A DNA stretch of 64,000 nt from Ascaris suum (GCA_013433145.1 CM024171.1:11160065-11224064), one strand, 5' to 3'; shown: positions 39,550-52,345, counted from the stretch's first letter. Notes: a model not told the origin generated them from the sequence alone. Made by a program: numbers and translations.

Positions 39550-40490
39550 TGCAGTATTTATTTGTTTATTTATTTAATATCCCATTGCGAAACATTGAAA
39601 ACCATGTGAGCATGCACAACAAGAATGAGCCATTCACAGAGCTATAATTTAGGCGAACAGACATTTAAGACCTAAGAGCAGCAATAGTGCATAAATCGAA
39701 ACGGCTCAGCAACAGTTTGAAAGCCGAAGGAGTGGGTGCATTAACGGTATCGAGAGGATGCAGGTTCCAGAGTCTGGAAACTATCAGGACATCGTTTTTA
39801 CAGCAACGTGTTTTCGCGAGCTGAAACTGATCTGGTGGGATGTCGGAAAAGCCAAAACAATTCTATGGCAAAGAATCAAATCAAAATTGAGCTTGCGACA
39901 GAGATTTTTAGCCTCGCAGTGTAATCAGACTGATATGGACTGCGATGAGTTTTCCGGAGAGCAATGCCGGTGAAGCGTTTCTTGACATTCCCTAGCAACC
40001 TGATATCAGAAACCATATAAGGAGACCATAGAGTAGTTCAGGATGTATTCCAAAACGGGTTGGCATTGTTCGACTAAGGCATTTCGGTGTTGCTCAGTAC
40101 ATTTGTGCTGTAGAGCATGGAGGATACAGTTTGCGATTTTTCGGCAACAGTGGAACACTGCAATCTCCAGTGAAGTTTAGGGTCGATTATAATGTGAAGG
40201 TCACGAACATTGTCTGTAGTAGAAAGAACATCACATCATGGCTGGAGAAAGCATTCATGCGGAAAGTTATTAAGAAGCAGTTTCGGCCATTTGGCGAATG
40301 CACTAAGATCCCTTCGCAAGATCTGCAAATCGCAGGTGGGGTCATGCATTGAGCGATAAGTTTGAGATCATCAGCAAAGATTTTAGTACTGATCGGAATG
40401 TTATGGAAAACGTCGTTAATGGATATGAGGAACAAAATAGGATCCGAGACAATTGCCTTTCGTTGATAATATTGCCGATGATGGCACTGA
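39550..40490 (-). mobile_element. 5'-truncated decayed LINE, 3' end of the reverse transcriptase ORF
   Basis: On the minus strand 40435-40340 reads PILFLISINDVFHNIPIST then KIFADDLKLIAQ, the intact FADD motif of a non-LTR reverse transcriptase. Further 3', shifted frames read FDLILCH-like and CFGFSDIPPDQFQL, SRLWNLHPLDTVNAP and AFKLLLSRFDL, the usual C-terminal end of such elements. It closes with an A-rich tail of AAATA units near 39550-39580. The 5' side stops near a poly-C tract at 40519. It is non-functional, with stops and frameshifts. Confidence 0.7.
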
Positions 40491-40518
40491 CCTTCGTTCT
40501 CTTAAATTCGTTGCATTT

Positions 40519-40542
40519 CCCCCTCCCCCCCCCCCCCCCCCC
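40519..40542 (+). repeat. Poly-C tract interrupted by one T
   Basis: Five C, one T, then 18 C, at the 5' boundary of the minus-strand LINE remnant. Confidence 0.9.
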
Positions 40543-40797
40543 ATAATTCGCTTAATTCATTTAGAGTTGTGGTCAACAGACGCGCGGTCACAACCTTCAC
40601 TTACTTCTTTAGACATTGCCGTTATAAATACTCGATTTCACAGCTCATATTAAAGAGTAACCGCCGTGTTCTTTGTTGTCTCGGTAAAATAAATTAGTCG
40701 TATGCAAATTTTATTTGTGATTATGTTTATGATGTGCATATCATTATATGGATCTGTTTATTGTTCATTTTACATGCATAACACTAAAGTACAATAG

Positions 40798-40807
40798 TAC
40801 TTTTCAG
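40798..40807 (+). promoter_or_regulatory. Probable spliced-leader acceptor before the cold-shock-like gene
   Basis: tacttttcag ends at 40807, 23 nt before the ATG. It is a strong TTTTCAG consensus with no visible upstream coding exon. Confidence 0.45.
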
Positions 40808-40830
40808 TTAGCTGTATTGCATTACTCGTT

Positions 40831-43800
40831 ATGAGTGTCACCGGAATAATAACGGGACGAGCGCGTGTAGTATATTCTTGTCCTGAATTTCTTCATCTGT
40901 CGAAGGGCGGTCTCGACGGGAAGATTGTCGCCTATAGGGATTCGTGGATTTCTAAAAGCTTCGATATTCAGGATTGGGTGACTTTTAAGGCAAAGGCACA
41001 CGAGCCGGTAAGTGTTTCTTTCGAAGCAGAAATCGATGAGCTAAAATGAGCCTGCTTCATTCGTGATTAATATTAGCTGCTTTTAAAGAGATAATGTGGG
41101 AGGTGAATAGAGATTTCTACTTTTAGTGGCAGTCAGCCGAAAAGTCTACCTGTGTGTCCGTCCATTTAGTAATTTCACCTCGGGGATTACTAAAGCCAAA
41201 GCTACGATGTTTGATGACTAGAGTATGTACCACTATGCGATTCGTCATGTCAACTTCGGCGTTTTGTCTGTTAGTTTTGGATGGAGTTCTAGTCAATAAG
41301 GACTCCAAAAAGCTCTCATACGTTTAAATCGAGATTTCATTTCATATTAGTCCAGTTGCACGAAATGCTCGTTTGTGGGAACTTTCCGCAGGCGATCAAC
41401 CAGTAACCATATGGATGCGCATCTTGTTATCTATTGTCGATGTTTGAAAGTGGCTGGCCAGATGAGCGGAATAAAGGAAGCAAATATCCAAATGGCTCAT
41501 CTGGCTTCTTCCCACATTTCAACGCAAAGCAACTTATCGTTTTCCAAACTTTGAACCTATTTTATCGTTGATATTTTTCGGTTATTTGCCATGGAAATAG
41601 GAGGAATATCTGTAGAGCATGTCCATAAGTAATGGTGTATTTTCAGGAGGGAACCCATATAACATTTGGTGTTCGTTATAAGGCGTTGCCGAATAGTGTT
41701 CAATTCGAGTCGAAGGGGAAAATAGTGGATGGCGTTGGCAGATTGATGAAGGTTGACGAGGCTAAGGGGCAGTATGGATTTATTGCAGTATGCTTTCGTG
41801 TGTTTTTTTCGTTTTTATTCATTTTCACGTAATGTATTGAAATATTACTTTGTGGTGATGGATGCTGTGGCACTATGGGAATGCTACAGTAAAGCTTCCT
41901 TTTCGAGTTTCTCTTCGAGCACTTAGGTTCCATAGAAATTTGAAGAAGCAAATATTTATTTATCGTCGAATTATTTTATGCATAGATCAGCGCTGACCAA
42001 TTCGTCATCGACGATTTATCTCAACTTTTCATTGTTTTTTTATCAATTTAGAGATACTTTTTATACTTCCCAAGATTAATTTCTTTTACAATTCAACGAT
42101 AATTCGGTAGAATATTGTTTATTTGTAAGGCAGAAATGAAATTTGGTACCGTTATCTTTGTGAAAGAGCATTCAGTGTTGCATGCTGTATAATCATTTCA
42201 TTTCGCAGTAAGGTTATAGATAAAGTCATTTAGTTCTAAGGTTATAATTGAGATATACTTTTTAATGCCTATATTGAAACATCTCATTTCAGTCAAATAA
42301 TGGCTCTACTGTTTATTTTACGGCAAGTGTTGTCCGACCCGATACGAAGGTTGGTTTTTTTTACACTGTATTATGCCACTTTTCGTCTTTCGAAGTATGG
42401 GAGCAAAAGGAATGAGGGGATGGATTTGATATGCTGGAAGGTGAAATAATTTATTTGTTTTATTTCATTTAAAAACTCGAACTACATTTGCTCTTTTGTG
42501 ATTGATGTTTTCATCCGGTGTGATAGCTGCTTACAAAGGGCTTCATAGAGTTTAATTCTAGGAGCCTTTGAAGTGCTTATTTAGTGCGTAAGTTTGTTGT
42601 TATGCTTATAGGAAGCAAAGGAATGCTTGAGAGCAACCCCCACACCCCTTCCTTTCATGACTCGGTTGTGATTCAGCTGGTCGCAAAGCGTATCAATTAC
42701 CGAAGGTTTTCTGCTGTAAAGGAATAATATGGGGTGGAAGTGGAGATTCAGCCTCTCTGATAGGATAGCTAATTAATGTGCAGAGGGATGCACTCACTCG
42801 TTAATTTCGACATAATTTAGGTGGGATAATGCAGAGCAGCACTGATTTACGAGTTTTTCAGAAACTACTACTTATTCGATGATCTCAAATTTTTATGAGC
42901 ATGGTCATGAGGCAGCTGAAAGCATTCTCTGATATAATCAAATGTTCAACGAAATCAAGTCGACATCATAATTGAAAAAATGCGTTTGCTGCAGGATTAA
43001 ATGGATGATTGACTTGCAGGATATTCGAACAGTGTTTAAGACAGGTATGCAAATAAGGTATCGTGCCACCGAGCAGAAGCAAAATCAGGTGCAGTGGAGA
43101 GCGATTGCGGTGTGTAGCAAAAATGCGAGCATCGATGTATTAACCGGTCGACAACCGAAATCGATAGACGCTGTTATTGGCAACAGGTTTGTTGTATCAC
43201 ACTTCAGTTGGGATTACACCAGACTAGAAGCACAGATATTTATTGTCTTTTAAAGACTCCGTCGCGTGTAATATCTATCAAAGCAAATTGAAATGCAATT
43301 GTTATGTGCAATGCACACGAGTCAGCAACTCATCGCAACTGCGATATTTGCAATTCGATAGCGAAGGTGCATCAAATGGCTAAGCGATGTTGTTGCGTTC
43401 GAAGTATTCATGGTGCTATAGTTCGAGTGGAAATTTTTCGCACAGTGAGCATATGTACCGAGTTTTTCCTAGATTCAATGAAGTTCATTACAATATGGCA
43501 TGGGAGCACTACGGAAATAGAGAATAGGTGGAAAGTTGTTAGTGAGTGTTGTAAAATTTTTGATTACATGGAGGGGATAAATTATTGATTTTTGATTTTT
43601 TTTTATCATAGCGGGTCGCTTTTTTAGTTCATTCATACTTCAGCGTATTCTTCGGTCATAATGGCACGGCGCCTTTATCTGTAAGATTTCAAGAAAAAAG
43701 TGTTGCATGCTTCTGATAGAATTCAATCGATGACTACCTGTAACTGCTGCTTTATTGATTCGTGATAATGTTACCCGTTTTTCAGAAACGTTGTTGGGTT

Positions 43801-45832
43801 GACACCGAAGAAACCACTTCAACCGACGCTTACTACTAATAATATTTCTTCACCAAACAATACAAAACCGCAACTACAAAATCAAACCAGTGTCACCAAG
43901 AAGAGCCAACCTCAGGTCCTAAGCATTTCTGTTTACTTTTTTGTATTCAAAAATAAAATCGTCAGTCTTATTCTTTGTCATTTTTATCCTTCTTTGTCAA
44001 ACTTATTAATGAACGCTTGTAGTCTTGTTGGGAGAGTTGTGACCATCTTTCCCAACTGGATCACAAGCCGCAGTACTGCTGACTGATCTTATCTAATGTT
44101 TCGGTACGCATCTGCGGGCAGATGAATGAAAAATGATTTACCTGTATACGTCACTACCTTAAGTTGTATCATTGTTGTTGAGTGAAGGAGGGCGTAGTTC
44201 AGAGAGTTGATAGGAAAAAGTACGTAGCAGAATAACAGCACGTCGCTATTTGCTGAACGTTTATGTTTATTGAGCTTTTACTTCGTGCATCAATCATTCC
44301 CATAATATTCTATTTATTTGTGGCACGTTTTTTTAGTCGCACATTGTTGAAATCAACGAATTGATAGATATGCACATATCGGCAATTAGACGTACATATA
44401 AGCACGTTGTCTCAGAAACGTGCTTCCTTGATATTTATAAGGCGCATCACAATGAGAAAAGTGCTAAAGATTCAGATTTATTAAAGTTCATTGGATAAAT
44501 GCCCCCCAGTGATCGTTTTCAAATACTTATTCACCAAAATTGTCGTCGGTACTCGATCAGTGAAATTATTTTCGGGAAGTCCACCAATCTACGCTAGGGC
44601 CTCATAATGTCGGCAATGTCTGATCAGAGATAAAAAGTAGAAAATGTGGCGCAATGTCTTCAGGCTCCTTTGCCGGCTCCAATTGCTCCTCCGTCGCCGG
44701 GTGGAATGCATTCATCACTTTCCAGCTCTATAGTTTCTAACAGCATCGGATCGCGTTCGAGCTCAGGCTCACGACCGGGCAGTCCTGGCGGATTTGGTTC
44801 GACGTCACCTCCGCCGCTAACCAATGGGCATGACGCCCCTGCACCACCATCGCCTTTGCCTTTCGACTCGTCGAATTCGTTGGATTTATCCCAAATAGCT
44901 TTTCCTACTTCGTTGCCACCCGCTCCTCAAGCCGCTATACCTTTCCACGAAGTTCCCACTAGTGAGTTTTTATTCGCTTTTATTTATAAAGTGTTTCTGC
45001 AACATAAAAAGTCGATTGCCGTTTATCTTTATTGCGCGACGTCGTAGTTTGAACTCATCTTGCTTCTTTTATAGTGCACCGTTACTACCTGTGGCGCACA
45101 CTTGAAATTTAAACTGCAGGACGCTGTCACTTCTAAAGTTTAGCTATTGTTTCTGTAGTTTTCATTAGGTCGCAATCGCCTGTCCAAAATTTTCCCGTAA
45201 ATAAGAGATACGCGTGAAGCGTATACCTTTCGCATCGCGCATTCATAATTCGGATCTTGGGTTTTCAAGACCAATCCAGCTAAGCGCATATGGGCAATAT
45301 TAGACAGTACTTTGGGCGGTTTGTATAGAGTATGTTAAACAAATTTGCAACCTCATCAGCGTTATAATCGAGTAAGGGGATTTGTTTTTGTTGCAACAAC
45401 ACCGCCAACGTTGCAAGAGTGCCCACCCGTCATCGTTTGTGGAATGACTGTAGGAGAAGACCAAAATAGATGATTTATACGCTTTTGGTGATATATTTGC
45501 AGCAAAAGTAGCACTGGGTGCTCTATAAGTAGAGCAGTATGGTGACGGATGTAATACATGCAAAATGCTGGCACCTATTTTCCGCATGTTGAGTGCATTA
45601 CTTTGTGAAAGGACTGTGCCGAATAAAATGAGAGATAGTGACAGCCGTAACGTTGGAATAGTGTCGGCTGTCGATATACTCGTCGACATACTCGCTTGTT
45701 GACCTAGTCTCGCTCTATTAAGATATTTATTGCTTTGCAGCCGGAGATGCGTACGAGGATGCGGTTCGACGCCTCGCGTATTTTGCACATTGTATTTCGG
45801 AGAGTTCATGCAGTTACTGCCTCTTTCGTTGA
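40831..45832 (+). CDS. Unnamed protein with two cold-shock-like beta modules and Ser/Pro-rich tail, 7 exons, 353 aa
   Basis: Exons are 40831-41007, 41647-41787, 42293-42349, 43020-43186, 43786-43915, 44664-44961 and 45741-45832 (stop TGA), with all phases consistent. I do not recognise a named family. Residues about 85-160 (GRLMKVDEAKGQYGFIASNN, then STVYFTASVV, VFKTGMQIRYRA, WRAIAV) follow the cold-shock domain pattern G-x-GFI ... vfF ... G..V.f.a. Residues 1-80 (GIITGRARVVYS, GGLDGKIVAYRDSW, WVTFKAKAHEP) may be a second, diverged copy. Residues about 188-324 are low complexity, first Asn/Thr/Gln/Pro-rich, then Ser/Gly/Pro-rich (SSSGSRPGSPGGFGSTSPPP). The short C-terminus is DAYEDAVRRLAYFAHC. 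RNA binding is an inference. The ATG follows an AG acceptor by 23 nt. The end at 45832 is less certain than the rest. Confidence 0.75.
41145..41470 (+). repeat. Dispersed repeat, copy 6, with internal hairpin at its end
   Basis: Left block ctgtgtgtccgtccatttag, then ctaaagccaaagctacgatg as in copy 5, end gtggctggccagatgagcgg. It lies in intron 1 of the cold-shock-like gene. Its right end forms one arm (gccagatgagc, 41457-41467) of an 11-bp inverted repeat with 41495-41505. Confidence 0.4.
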
Positions 45833-46017
45833 ATGAACTCATCGTACCTCAGATTGTTATCCATCGTCGTTACTTCAATGTAGTATGGCAACGATCCTCT
45901 CTACCCTTCGCTTATCTGTAAATTCCTTCATTCTCACTCGTTCTCTACTTCTCCATCCAATCTAGCTCTCTCTCTCTCCTCTCTCCCTCTGTTTACATTT
46001 GTTGTGCCTAGTTTATA

Positions 46018-46035
46018 TTTTTTTTTTGAATTGAA
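46018..46035. repeat. T10-GAATTGAA junction (retroposon end candidate), copy 1
   Basis: Poly-T followed by gaattgaa. The same junction occurs at 58424 and 59451; on the minus strand each reads TTCAATTC followed by a poly-A tail. Confidence 0.35.
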
Positions 46036-46361
46036 CAATATTGAGCAGTGCTGAGTTAGTGATTGAGAAATGTTGCCTGTTTGTTTATTCTATAATTTTT
46101 GTTTGGGAGAACTCAGATATTATTGGCTGATTGTCAGATTTTTAGATTTTTTTTTGCGTAATCTTTAATGATTTATGACGACGATGATAATATGCGTGAG
46201 GGTGGTGCTCGTCGTAGTCGAGTGGCGAGACATCATCAGCAATCCTCTCCCTGTAGCAATATGCGTTTTTAATATCGTCGTTTGGTTCTATTAAGCGATC
46301 ATCACATTCTCTCTTTGTGTGCATTTAAGTTGTTCGTGTACGCAGTTATGTTGTGCGATGC

Positions 46362-46367
46362 AATAAA
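46362..46367 (+). terminator. Candidate AATAAA poly(A) signal of the cold-shock-like gene
   Basis: AATAAA about 530 nt after the stop at 45832, the first clear one I noted downstream. Confidence 0.3.
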
Positions 46368-47498
46368 ACACTTCCAATATGGCTCAACTCTAATAACTTC
46401 ATTGCGTTGTGTGCAGATGCATTTCCGCTTATCTAATTGTGATTCGTTTCTGTAGCATTTCATTCGGTTGACTAGGCAATTTCAGCGTCTTTGAACATCG
46501 ATTTGAAAGACAAATCGCGATTATATATGGCGTATTCGAGACGCAACCGAGAACACATACTCCAGCATTGTCTCTCATCGCCTATATTGCTGCCCAAAGC
46601 ATGTCATATATCGTAACATTCGTTTCATGTTTTAGATTGGAATTTGACTGGGACCTTAGAGCAAGGTAATGCACACAGGTGATTGTTGCTGTATAACCTG
46701 GATTTAACTATCCAAAGTTTTGGTAGTGCAAGCATTGCTATATTGCGTTTGAAACAGCTGACGGCAGATCTGTCTTGACTTTTGTGTGAAGGGAGGGGGA
46801 TTCAGAGGATAATGGCTTTACTGATGTGGTGTTGCCTTCCTTCGGAGGTTCAAAATGTGTGTTTGAAGGAGGGAAGGGGTTGCTCGTGGTCTTATGGCCA
46901 TCCCTCTTGCAAATTTTACAGGAAGTAGCTGCGTGAATGTTGTGTATGCGTCTCTCCTGTGATTTCGGCTTGCGTATCAAAAGACACTCGGAGTTGAGGT
47001 TTTACTAGCGAGACGTGCAACATATATATTAATGTTGTGCCTGCTTGTACATGCAGATAGTGGAGGTAGAACAAGAATGGACGTGGCTAACGGAGGATCA
47101 GCAGGATTGTCGCAGTGGTTTTTTTGTGGAGGGGGAGGGGAGAGAAGGTCCAAAGGACATATGGCAAGCCGATTACCTGATTCTACAAATGAATTGCCAT
47201 GGAATGATTGATTTCCACGGATAGTGGGTAACGGGACTATTATGTTGACCAGAATTGATAAAATCAGGTCACCGATCACTGAAGGAAGTCGTAGAAAATG
47301 TGGAATGTTGGTTGGCAAAGCAGGAATAATTCGGCCATTGAATGCGAATAAAGTATTGAAGAGCAGGTGAGTGACAGGCAGGTATTGGCCTATGCGCAAA
47401 ATAATTTCAGTTAAGTGGATCATAAAATGTGTGGACGCCATTTGCTCCATAGTACGGGCAAAAGTTGCGGATGTGATTTGTGACAAGAATTGAGCGAC

Positions 47499-47508
47499 GT
47501 TTTTTTAG
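47499..47508 (+). promoter_or_regulatory. Probable spliced-leader acceptor before RGP1
   Basis: gttttttag-type acceptor 11 nt before the ATG at 47520, with no upstream coding exon. Confidence 0.45.
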
Positions 47509-47519
47509 GGTGGCTGTCG

Positions 47520-50500
47520 ATGCCGATCGAAGTAACAGCGCAGCTGGATCGTGACTCAGCCGTTTACCTTGCTGGTGAAGCGATCCATTGCAAGGTACAT
47601 CATTTCGTTTTAGCCAAGTCTAGAATAAGGGGAAGGAGATAGGCTGAAGCGATATGCATTTTTGTATTCCATTCATGAGAACAACCACTGCCATAAATCA
47701 TCAGCGTGTAATAATAAAAAGTAATGAATACTACAACGTACTAACGATTCGATCGCTGTTATGAATCCTATGCTAAGAATCGTTTCTTTTGTGGATCGAC
47801 CGGTATGCAAAATGGATTCAACTTGTTTAGCATCTTTAAATATCTGTTCTAGAATGTGATGGATCAAGGTGAAAGTTGGTGAAGAAAATCCTTCTTCGTA
47901 CTTGCTCATTAAGTTATTGCCATACCACTCTGCTCATTAAGTTTAATTTATCTAGCTTTAATGTTTTCATATGAAACTACCGTAAATGCAAATAAACGCG
48001 AATACCAAACACGCATACACGTGATGTCGCAATAATGCACTTCCGTTAATATGCATTTGCATATATGGAGAGGAGTATTCCCGTTGAAGGTAGCGTCACT
48101 TCTTTTAACTATTTCGAATTAAAAGTAAATATTGAAATATGCTAAATTCATCAGGAATTGTTTGAATATTTAGGCACCCGTAGTGGATTTGTAAACGTTG
48201 CAGGTGGTTGTACGAAATATCGGTCGTTCAGAGGAGGAACCACTGGCATGGGGCAGTGTGCATGTGCAGTGTGAGCGTATCATGGGTTCGGGAGGTGGTG
48301 CACATAACGATGTCATCAAAAAGAATTCAATGGGCGAACGGCCACGTACCGAATCGACTGCTATGTCGCGTTCGGCGTTTACCGTCTTCTCATGCCGACC
48401 TGTCGTTCTCTTCTGTGAACTCGTGCTGCGACCTAGTGAAAGACGTGAGTTCGAGTGTGTGCAGCAGTTACCATTCGATGGAATACCACCTTCGTTTAAG
48501 TAAGTTGTGCTGTGCGCATCCTATTTCTTCTAATACTTCTTTAATTATCGTACTGGATTGTCTTATCTCCTCTCCTCCCCCCTCCCTCCCCCCCCCCCCC
48601 CTTGACTTCTCTTTAATGCTTTCTGTGAATAATTCATAGACCCTTGTTTGGATACATGAAAGTTGGCGTTGCCGAAGTGATTTTGGCAGCGCAAAACGTG
48701 GTGATTGCTGAAGACACCTCATTGTCATCTGTTTCCTCAATACAATTATGCAGAAGGAGCTGAGATGACCGTAAGTGGAAATCACTTTCAAAAGGAGATG
48801 GAGAATATAAATTATTGAAGGTCAAGGTTGCATTTCAATGTCCTTTTGAACAGTCGATCATTTTCAAGTAATCGCTTCGCTAAAGTGGACTCCAACCAAA
48901 TGTGTTGAGGATCCCTTGAAGTAATCCTCGAATACTGGAAGTGATGTTGAATAACATTCCAAATAAAGCGCGGATTTCTTGCCCAACTGTTCCGATCCGT
49001 ATGGTGGAGCTATATTAATAGTGCTCGTAGTATGTGGTGGTTATTGTTTAGAACTGTGCCGAACTCTTTTATCTCCGTGCTATTGTTGAGGTATTGTTTT
49101 CAGAGGGTACTTGGTGAGATATGTCTACAAATTGACACTCGGTGTGCAGCATGTAAAGTCGCCCATTAAACTGATCCATATCCCGATCCGAGTGATCCAC
49201 GCTGATCTGGGGATCTCATTGCCTGTGATCTCATCGCTTGCCAACCCATTCATCGCTAATCACAACAGTGGGTACGCTTTTCTTAAGTTTGGGAATCATT
49301 TGTTTGTTGTTTTCCGATTGTCATAATCTTTTTGTTATGTTCTATGCATTTCTGAAAGAAAAAAAAATAAACGGACTATGGCAGAATAATTTTTGAAATT
49401 ATTATTTCGAAGATATTGTTTTTGTACTTTAATGTTTGGAAATTGTCGGTGGTTAAGTTAGACGTTGGTCCGAAAGGTTGGGAGATTGATTAGCTGTTCC
49501 CGAGGGTCGTTGTACCCATGTACAGAGTTTAATATGGTTGCAAAGCACTTGGTGAAGGTTTTTTCTGCTTGGATTTTTTACTTTTGCAAAAAAAGGAATG
49601 AGGAGGTGAGAAGAATTGAGGGTGGTAAAAATTCGAGCACTCGCAAGGTAACAGTAATCGTTGCAGGTTTGTTTTTCAGGCCATCGGTAATCGACTTGGC
49701 CACCGAGGCAACAGATTGTCTTACAGCCCCACAGAGGAGCTATACCTACAGCATGACGAATGCACGTGGACGTGTCGCGAATTTCATAGTTTACAAAAAG
49801 GCATTTAAGCTCGGCGAAGATGTTGTGGGGAGATTTATTTTCGATGGTTGCCCCTTGCCCTGCTTACAGGTGTTTTCTTTATTTCAGATACCCTTAAATT
49901 GAGTATAGGCGACTCATAATGGTCAGAGAGTTCCTTAATCGGAGCTCATTTCTAAACTTCGTTGTGCTAAGAGTATATTGCTGCTTATTTGCTTGTTTAT
50001 GCATAACTAATATAACTGTCTCATCAACATTTTAAGCGTGTTATCGCGAAAATATTAATTATTCAACAGTTTAGGCCTGTTATATTTTCTTCCCCTTAGC
50101 TGAGTTTATTAGGTTTTTCTTTGTTACGCTAACATATTTTTCTTTATCATATGGGTTGCTAAAGAGTGGAAAGAACGTCGATCATATGGGTTGCTAAAGC
50201 GCAAACTGCAGTCTTAGATAACAGTTTTGCGGTGTTTGCTGCGATCTATTAGAGAGATTTAACTGGTATAAATAAGAGAAAGATATTATTGAAATCAAAA
50301 GGGTTTGTAGGGTTTTTTGTGCGTATAGAAAGCAAAAGTCATAATAGAGGCAGAAAGAGTTTTCTTTTTCACTTTAAAAGCGCAAAGGATAATAAGGAAA
50401 ACCAAGGAAAGAAGTTTCTTCTTTCTTTGGTTTTCTTTACTTTCCCACTTATCAGTTCTCTATTTATGTTGACTTATTTACCTGAAATTTTAGCCGATTA

Positions 50501-50736
50501 TTTTCAGTATACGGTGAGCGTGCAGTCAGTGGAGACACTCGTCGATAATCCAACTGCACGTAGCTTTGTGACGACGCATATGGTAGAGCATGCGGTATGT
50601 GCATTCTGGAGTGACGCTATAGTTAAACTTCATATCCCTCTGTCGGCAACACCTACATTCTATACAGATACTGGTTCGCTTTCACCATTAACTCACTACT
50701 TTCCTTTTGTTTATAGCATAATATTTGCCTGAGAAT

Positions 50737-50834
<98 letters not shown>

Positions 50835-51951
50835 GCTGAATAGAGTCTGAATGCTGTTCGGTTTTTTCACCCATTCGTTTTTCATTATCGGCGATGCTGC
50901 TGCAGGAGCTGATCCTGTTGAAATTCTTATGTGCACAAAGTTGTAAACTTTTCATTCCACAATCGATCTGTAGAAAATTTTTCGTAAATATTCTGAAGCT
51001 TTCAAGTTAATAATGAAGCATTATAGTTCATGTGAAATGGCGTCTTCATTTCGAGTTCGTGACAAGCGATGAAATCGTCTTCGAAGGTGGCGAGGGTCTA
51101 TCGCAGGCACCGACCGATCTCAGTATAGAGACGATGGTGTGGGATTTAGACATCAAGGTCACATCATTACTTCATTAACGTTACTGCACAATTTGGCATT
51201 TGGTATAACAAAACAACGATTATGAAAAACATTTATTCAGCAGCTCTTTCAAAATAGTTATTTTCAAGTACTCTTCGCCATAATAAGCAATCCATGGAGT
51301 TCAACTTTTGGCTTGGGGCGTTAAGGTCTGTCATCGACGAAATAAACCACTATGGGAGCATTTCATTTCATGTGAGTTTACCTTAAATATATTGCCTAAG
51401 TAACTGCTCTAAGATGGTGCTGTGCTTCACTAATTTGATGCAAATTTTGTTGGGCAGGAAGGGCAAGTGGTCATTTCACCTGTTCGTCTGCGTGCCCCCT
51501 CCCCTCCCCCTCGCGTGCGGACACTTCACTGTCTTATATTTTCTCTTTAAACAGAAGTTTTGCAGTTTTCAATTGGTTTTACACGTTGAATGTTGCGAAA
51601 CTCTTGACATACTCATATTATGTACTGTTCACTTCACAGATTATTCACGTCTGAGATTTGCTTCTGCGCTGCCAAATCCAAAATGCTGAATCGATTCGAC
51701 TTTTACAATAATCGAGTTCTCTGCACGTATTATGGGGAGCTACGTGTATACAGGGGCAATTCGGTCATCTTAGTCACGGAACTGTCATCAGCTTCCTCAT
51801 TTCCTCCCCGGTCATTGCGTGAAGCAATTTTGACTTAAGCTTTGGTACTCGACTGACTTCAGGAGGATGTTTTCAGGTATTCCCATGTAGCCCTCACAAC
51901 GCTGCGTTGACTTCAGCGAATACCGTCTCATCTGCTTCTATTATCGTTTGA
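47520..51951 (+). CDS. RGP1: RGP1, RIC1-RGP1 Rab6 guanine-exchange complex subunit, 7 exons, 366 aa
   Basis: Exons are 47520-47594, 48204-48499, 49104-49271, 49680-49869, 50508-50673, 51027-51157 and 51877-51951 (stop TGA). RGP1 has an arrestin-like beta-sandwich fold and, with RIC1, activates Rab6 on the Golgi for retrograde transport from endosomes. Family landmarks follow in order: [141 protein letters not shown] and [15 protein letters not shown]; all align with human RGP1 (391 aa). Human inserts a longer acidic loop that is missing here. The ATG lies 11 nt after a tttttttag acceptor. Intron 5 carries a 92-bp (AT)n tract. Confidence 0.95.
48580..48602 (+). repeat. C-rich homopolymer tract in RGP1 intron 2
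   Basis: A run of about 13 C preceded by CCTCC units within the intron after 48499. Confidence 0.8.
50147..50199. repeat. Two direct copies of a 19-bp word, 34-bp period
   Basis: atcatatgggttgctaaag occurs twice in RGP1 intron 4. Confidence 0.75.
50739..50830. repeat. (AT)46 microsatellite in RGP1 intron 5
   Basis: About 92 bp of uninterrupted AT make up roughly a quarter of the 353-bp intron between 50673 and 51027. Confidence 0.95.
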
Positions 51952-52238
51952 ATGCTGCAAGGAACAACGTTTCACCCAGTTACCTGTTCGTTTTGGTTGT
52001 GAGAAGAAATATGTATGCATTCTTGTGCTTGTGGTTTATTTGATTTTTGTGTTGTTTGTGGGGTCGGTGGATGCGTATAAGGGGGCAGAAGAATGCTGCA
52101 TAATCTCGCAGGCTCATCAAAACATTCTTTATATTTGTTTAAAGCGAGATGCACATTTGAAAGAATGAAATACGTTAAAATATTTCACAGGGACGGCAAC
52201 GGCATGAATTGTACTATCTCTTTCAGATGTTTATGTGC

Positions 52239-52345
<107 letters not shown>

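Larger units (their letters stand above)
45833..47508. other. Intergenic between the cold-shock-like gene and RGP1
   Basis: Contains a possible poly(A) signal at 46362-46367 and a T10-GAATTGAA junction at 46018. Minus-strand open frames at 46977-47486 and 46738-46980 show no domain beyond a weak, incomplete zinc-knuckle-like CKICKRDGHK. No gene is supported. Confidence 0.45.

Noticed and set aside
45300..45842. 180-codon minus-strand open frame
   Set aside because: It overlaps the last exon of the cold-shock-like gene on the other strand, has no recognisable domain, and frames this long are expected by chance in 64 kb.
46738..47486. Minus-strand frames with a CKICKRDGHK motif, considered as retroelement gag
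   Set aside because: The zinc-knuckle pattern lacks its last cysteine and no reverse transcriptase, protease or terminal repeat is nearby.
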